NCBI RefSeq assembly: GCF_030272615.1
Contig: NC_081415.1
Span: 603,219,644-603,283,643 of the forward strand
DNA from: Cryptomeria japonica
Taxonomy: Eukaryota > Streptophyta > Pinopsida > Cupressales > Cupressaceae
Direction: 5' to 3'
Length of the DNA stretch: 64,000 nucleotides
Shown here: positions 60,238 through 64,000 of the stretch, piece by piece
Layout: each line of letters begins with the position of its first letter
How positions within the stretch are numbered: the first letter of the stretch is position 1
Position numbers and translations under genes: made by a program
The notes under the pieces: model-generated
Told to the model about the DNA's origin: nothing
Seen by the model: only the letters and a program-made list of their open reading frames with translations
Database searches by the model: none

Positions 60238-62430
60238 CTATGATTGTGGTGGATCATCAAAATCAAGTCTCTTTGAAGCAAATTTGTGGCTCTGCAGGTG
60301 GCTGGACAAGCACAATTAAAATGTCCAATCAGATGTATTTTATCAATACAACATCAAAATAAATAAATATTGATGAAATCTAAATTCTTTGAAGTTGAAA
60401 TGTTGATTACCTCATCTCTGTCTTCTGCAATTGGGTGACGCTGAGGATTCATGGGATGTCCTGAAGGGGGATGTAATTGGTAAAACAACATTAATACATG
60501 TTAATAACATATATCTCAAATAACACATAATAACTAAAAATGAATAGACTAAAAAAATAAAGCATACTAGAGCCTCACATGGATGTGTTGTGGTTGTAGG
60601 AGGAAAAGTCACAGATGAATCAATTACGACCATTTCCTATATCCACGGTATGTGATCCAAAAGGAGTTAACTAGAGGGTTTCAACTCTATTGTGCACTTA
60701 GTGAAAAGGAGTTGATCTAAGACAAACATACATTTTCCCTTGGCCGTGTTGGATCCCATAATATACGTCTAGGACTTCTACTAAAATGAAATGGTAGAAT
60801 AAAAGTAGGAAGTTTGGAAGGGGCCTGTAATAGGTTAAAGACAATTATACAAGTTAATAATCCAAAGTTGTTGACAAACTAGATAGAACAAATGCACACT
60901 GAATCCTCGTATAGTTCTCATGTAACCTTAGGAGGCATAGACGATTCTAATGCAGCTATTACCATTTCCAGTATGAAAAATGATAACATGAAATAGACAT
61001 AAAAGGATTTAGTTATTTTGAACAAGCAAGAATGCAATCCAAAGTAAATATGAAGATATCAGCTCTTCCCTCTATTGAACCTTATTGACATCAAGTGCAT
61101 TCATTAATTCCATAAACCCATATGTTTCCATATATAGAACAAATAAATTAAGTACATTTATCAATATCTACATATACATGTTTAATCATAATACATTTCA
61201 ACAAATGAATTTAAATTGTACTGAATTACCTTATGTCATTTGGGTGTTCGAGAGGATATCTTTTTCTGCCTTAGAGTGCTAGAGGATGGATTTCTCACAT
61301 GAGATGTCCTCAAGGCAGGTAGGGTTAACTAACAGAAAAAATTAACTTAAGGGAAATGAGTGTGTATTTAATATATCACTTAAGTAAAAAATATATAAAT
61401 CTAAATGGTACTGCATAGCTATCTTGGCCAAAGTCAATGGCCAAAAGTATGATATCATCAAGTTGGGACATCTCAGTCCCTGATAAGACCTATAAAATAC
61501 CAAGTAATGATACATATAATTAACAAAAGATATTTTGAAACCAATGTATTATGATATTTTTAACAAATTTACAAATCTTTACCTCTGGTGGTGAAACTAC
61601 TCGTGATCGTGGAATCAACTAAAAAGTATGTGGTGTACTCCCACCACCTACTACACCCTGCAATGAATTTTATTTATATGTCACTTTAAATTATCCTAAA
61701 AATTAAAATTCATTTCTTTTTATAAGATTTAGTCACTTAATTGATAACATGTCATAAACATAATTAAACGCACCTATGTTTGATAGAGAGGATACAACAT
61801 ATTGATTTGTTCATTAGTGAGTACCACATCCTTTGCAGTGGAAGCATGGCATCTACTCCCGTAACATGTACATGAATGAGATGTTGAACCATCCTTGTCC
61901 GCGTTAGTGTCTACACCAGAACATATACCTTGGTAAATGAGGCACATATGTTGAATGGGCTGGCTCGTGCCAAATGATGCATGAGGTAACACTGATGAAG
62001 GAGCTATCGCTGATGAAGGAGGTGCTACTGATGAAGGAGGACCCACTGATGAAGGAGGTTCTTCTGATGAAGGAGGTGCCACTTATTAAGGAGGTGTTGC
62101 AGGTGCTAGTACATCCTTTTCTCCGAGCAACTATGTGCCATGTTGAACAATGACATCAGTTAATGATGCAGCTGCCTGAAGAGTCATTAATTCCATAGAT
62201 GCCTTCAATCATATAGGGACAGTGACAAGAACCATGAATTTAGGAGTTGTACGCCTCCTATTCTATGGCTCTACCACCCTATGGGCTCCAGGTCTATCCT
62301 GCACAGAGCCTCTCCCTCTACCCTAAAATTATCGAATGTCAAAGTAATTTGGCTTCTCACTGAGGATAAACTCACAATACATCTTTCTCAAAAAATATAG
62401 AGGAAGCTCCTAATTATTACAAGGTGGTTG
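60238..62430 (-). pseudogene. Second ORF1-like gene, nine exons, 5' end cut off
   Basis: Minus-strand exons with GT-AG borders: 61774-62430 (5' cut), 61583-61657, 61412-61489, 61230-61328, a weak one at about 60890-60950, 60732-60824, 60568-60636, 60411-60460 and 60238-60301, ending in TAG. Most internal exons are multiples of three at phase 0, and joining the last two at phase 2 gives KRLDFDDPPQS before the stop. Exon 1 shares EKPNYFDIR plus GRGRG and HMCLIYQGICSG with ORF1 at 5.2-6.2 kb, and adds a PPSSV repeat coded by 15-18-bp units (61990-62090). Stops occur inside several exons, including TAG as the last codon of exon 1, which is also the last codon at the matching place in ORF1. Function unknown. 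No ORF2 partner is visible nearby. Confidence 0.5.
61985..62100. repeat. Short tandem repeat coding PPSSV/E units
   Basis: About six copies of a TGATGAAGGAGG-based unit of 15-18 bp inside exon 1 of the ORF1-like gene. They keep the reading frame. Confidence 0.65.
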
Positions 62431-64000
62431 TGTTAGACACAATCCACCACTAAGAGGGGGGTGAATTAGTGGTTCTCAACTTTTTCACTTTAACTAACTT
62501 ATGTGTGTATATCAGTAATGGGATCTAACCCAATGGAGACATACCGGTTAGTGGGGAGACTAATAAAAAATGCAATCACACATAAAAGGACATCACATAA
62601 CACTAATATGTACGAGGAAAACCCAAGATGGGAAAAACATCAATGAGCAATGCTGCTGGACTCTATTGCTCCAATCCAGCATCACAATAAAATCTATTAC
62701 AAAGTTTAGGGCACAAATCCAAGGAGCTACAACCCTTGATTTAGGGAACCAACCCAAGGAGCACTAACCCCTGACTAATTTATGGGCTACAACCTAAAGG
62801 AGCTACAACCCCTGCTAGTTTATGGGCACCAACCCAAAGGAGCTGCAACCCCTGCACTGAGCTACAATTCAGTGAGCACAATGATAGCATCAAATATAAA
62901 ATTAGTTATACTATTAAAAGTGAATCTTTTAACCATTTTATATACCTTACTCTACTAGCGAGACACGTGCTCTACTACACTGATACACCACTCTTTCTAT
63001 AACTCTCATTTGCTTCTTTGCTTGCTGATAAACTCTACCAGTTCACCTCTCCTCTTTTCTGCCTTACTGGATCTCTTCCTCACTTCTTTTCTCTTTACTG
63101 GTACTAAACTCTATTAGTTTTATGTCTTCCTTCTCTGCAACTTCCTTCACTTCTCCTCTACCAGTATGAACACTACAGGTTTTGCACTGCTATCAGTTGA
63201 ACACTTCAAACTAGTTCTTCGTCACCCTCAGTCTCTTCTTAGATACTCATTGAGTACTTGATTAATTTTCTCTCTCATGTAGAAGTAACACTCAATCACT
63301 TCACCATGGCACTATCTTCTTCTCTTCAACAACACTAGCAATATCTTTGGCTTGCATATTTATAGCCCGATTTTCACGCCAAAAGACAATTCAAATCTCA
63401 GGACGTTAGGGTTTTATTATCAATCTTAGATATTGTCTAATGTGATCACCTAGACAAAAAACTATACATCTTTGCCATTAACATGCCTTCCAATACACAT
63501 CTTATAATCTTAGCAACCACGACCTTGTCTCTCGACCTGCCTCTATCAAAACACCATTAATGTTTCTCTTATTTCCTTCTCAAGGTCTTCTCACAATCTG
63601 ATCTTCTTGCTTAGATCTAGGCACCAACAACTCCCTGATTTGTCTCTATCATGCATTCTTCATTGAGCCGCAATCTTATGATCCAATCTACAAATGATAG
63701 GATATATATTAAGTTCACACCTGTAGAAACACCTATCTCTGCATGACACTCCACCGACCTCTGTATCCTTGCAACCTCATCTCTTCATGGAATCTACCTC
63801 TGCTTGAGCCAATATGTCAGCATAGATTGGATCACCAACCAATTCCATTACTAGGTTTATCTATTGGTATACTAACCCTACCGGTTAAAACCTCAAACCG
63901 GTATGTCATCAACCTTGAATTATTCTCCTCTTCAGGTGAACTACTCAATCAGTGAGCACTCTTGCTAACTTGCCTTAAGCACAACTTCGTTAGATGGGGA
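62431..64000 (-). repeat. C6: copia-like LTR, reverse, cut by the window end
   Basis: Starts TGTTAGACACAATCC with a G-run and GTGAATTAGTGG, the same plan as the copia LTR ends at 2629, 36444 and 38870. The shared GGAAAACCCAAGATGGGAAAAAC block follows. At least 1.57 kb is present without a visible end. It interrupts the ORF1-like gene exactly at 62430/62431. No coding region was seen in it. Confidence 0.55.

Noticed and set aside
62570-62767. A 65-codon frame in the C6 LTR
   Set aside because: It lies in an LTR-like sequence with repeated GGAGCTACAACCC phrases and shows no coding signature.

Overview
The window is plant nuclear DNA made almost entirely of nested transposable elements, with no convincing single-copy host gene. 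The repeat types (Ty1/copia with an initiator-Met primer site, Tat/Ogre-like Ty3/gypsy with an Arg-type primer site, a plant-mobile-domain gene carried in a retroelement), the AT-rich spacers and the depth of nesting point to a large-genome seed plant. A conifer or other gymnosperm is my best guess, from general knowledge only. No rRNA, tRNA, CRISPR array or bacterial operon was seen.

Layout. 1-1765: 3' end of a forward copia element (C1), inserted in the gag gene of a reverse copia (C2, 1766-4744). The 5' LTR of C2 carries a nested solo LTR with a 5-bp target duplication. 4745-10125: remnant of a possible two-gene DNA transposon. It has a forward multi-exon gene (ORF1, 5218-6338) and a convergent gene for an approximately 1,011-residue protein (ORF2, 9732-6563) with a D-D RNase-H-like core I do not recognise as a named transposase. 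11774-32411: a complete 20.6-kb reverse Tat/Ogre-like gypsy element (G1) with CATCC target duplications and 6.74-kb LTRs. Each LTR carries a reading frame of about 1,205-1,214 codons, and an RNase H domain lies between protease and reverse transcriptase. 32417-36443: AT-rich repeat DNA with a 21-bp minisatellite. 36444-37470: 3' LTR of another reverse copia (C5).

37480-59515 is one nest. A satellite of about 350 bp (37480-38869 and 58882-59515) was split by a truncated reverse copia (C4). C4 received a forward copia (C3, 39179-45032) in its LTR and a complete 13.1-kb gypsy-type element (G2, 45332-58432) next to its polypurine tract. G2 has 757-bp LTRs with 8 differences counted by eye. It encodes gag-protease joined to only the tail of integrase, and carries an antisense two-exon plant-mobile-domain gene. 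60238-62430: a second, reverse-strand, nine-exon relative of ORF1, cut at 62431 by another copia-like LTR (C6) that runs out of the window.

How the parts relate. Target duplications give the insertion order: satellite, then C4, then C3 and G2; ORF1/ORF2 element, then C2, then C1 and the solo LTR. Nearly every coding region holds premature stops, many where Trp, Gln or Arg codons are expected, as methylation-driven C-to-T decay would produce. The features most worth following up are the ORF1/ORF2 family, the coding LTRs of G1 and the gag-pro-only G2 with its antisense gene.
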